Positions 63,740-64,000 of a DNA stretch of 64,000 nucleotides are shown here, one piece after another. Every line of letters starts with the position of its first letter. The first letter of the stretch is position 1. The stretch comes from Bin87 sp965207585. GTDB lineage: Bacteria; Chloroflexota; Dehalococcoidia; Lucifugimonadales; UBA3495. The stretch spans positions 1,178,001 to 1,242,000 of the forward strand of contig CBDBMT010000003.1 in assembly GCA_965207585.1 (NCBI GenBank). Direction: 5' to 3'. Both the position numbers and the translations under genes were made by a program. The notes below the pieces were generated by a model. It did no database searches. It was not told the origin of the DNA and saw only the letters and a list, made by a program, of their open reading frames with translations.

Positions 63740-64000
63740 TCAGCAGGATGCCCCGCTGTGTGATGGTCTCCAGGTTGGAACCGGGGAAGAGAGTTTGATC
63801 CACGCGGGCCGCGGCGTCCTGAAGGGTGTCTTCGTTCCCGGTGGCTCAGCTTCCAGTGGGGAAAATACTTCCACCAGGTCCTGGCGCAATGCAGGCTGAT
63901 TTTCCTTCACCGGCAACAGGTAATCCCCGCCGCCGGCTACAATCTGCTGGCACACCTCCCGTTGGGTCAGCAGAGCGTCCGCCACCACTATCCTCCCTTC
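63740..64000 (-). pseudogene. ISAs1-type transposase, partial (5' part beyond the window)
   Basis: Reads in from the right edge: VVADALLTQREVCQQIVAGGG, then DYLLPVKENQPALRQDL, the conserved DDE region of ISAs1/H-repeat transposases. After about 63845 the meaningful reading shifts to another frame (DAAARVDQTLF, SNLETITQRG), so the frame to 63740 ends in non-family sequence. It is a frameshifted or truncated copy; the N-terminus is outside the window. Confidence 0.75.

Overview
The window is 64 kb of GC-rich bacterial DNA with no rRNA or tRNA gene that I can see. Gene content suggests a Chloroflexota relative, possibly of the SAR202/Dehalococcoidia kind: an acyl-CoA dehydrogenase / MmgE-PrpD / CaiB / HpaB degradation cluster, a GMC oxidoreductase, a GlcD-type FAD oxidase, a GAF-PAS-kinase-receiver fusion and Uma2 proteins. 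This is an inference from gene repertoire, not a phylogenetic result.

Layout. 1-5 kb: truncated hybrid sensor kinase (minus), small lipoprotein, IS701-type transposase relic, CDP-alcohol phosphatidyltransferase, ferritin-like protein. 5.4-16 kb: catabolic genes (acyl-CoA dehydrogenase, MmgE/PrpD, CoA-transferase and HpaB-type hydroxylase in one row, then aldo/keto reductase, HAD phosphatase, amidase, GMC oxidoreductase). 16-19 kb: copper P-type ATPase plus YHS metal-binding protein. 19-29.5 kb: mostly minus-strand housekeeping genes (secA, DUF3800, short L25, a 2-hydroxyacid dehydrogenase, a FAD oxidase, cysS, ispF, ispD). 29.6-34.2 kb: an OsmC-family gene, a CPA2 antiporter, a BtuF-like substrate-binding protein and a Uma2 protein. 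34-41 kb: Lon-N domain protein, priA, rplS, a Panacea-type toxin-antitoxin pair, an NHL propeller protein and an alpha/beta hydrolase. 41.3-47 kb: RelE/Xre pair and a type III restriction-modification locus whose mod gene is frameshifted. 47-48.4 kb: monooxygenase-fold protein, membrane protein and an alkyltransferase-like protein. 48.4-64 kb: an accessory region with a three-gene cassette of unknown function, recombinase and IS relics, an intact IS4-type element, a large serine recombinase with an RHH regulator, a replication-relaxation-like protein, RidA, a permease with an extra C-terminal domain, and a partial ISAs1-type transposase at the edge.

The strongest unusual result is two probable selenoprotein genes 2.8 kb apart. 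In the OsmC-family gene (29643-30101) and the BtuF-like gene (32534-33472) an in-frame TGA sits exactly where the family has a conserved cysteine. The family sequence continues in the same frame after the TGA, and a hairpin with the geometry of a bacterial SECIS element follows 16-20 nt later. Conventional gene calling would truncate the first and split the second. The BtuF-like case creates a CxxU redox motif, and I do not know of it as a described selenoprotein. The second candidate novelty is the 48.67-52.95 kb cassette: a protein with a tubulin-like glycine loop, a two-TM protein, and a betaine-binding domain tethered to a cytoplasmic zinc ribbon.

Many genes appear to be driven by extended -10 promoters (TGnTATAAT-like), and several minus-strand transcription units end in clear intrinsic terminators.
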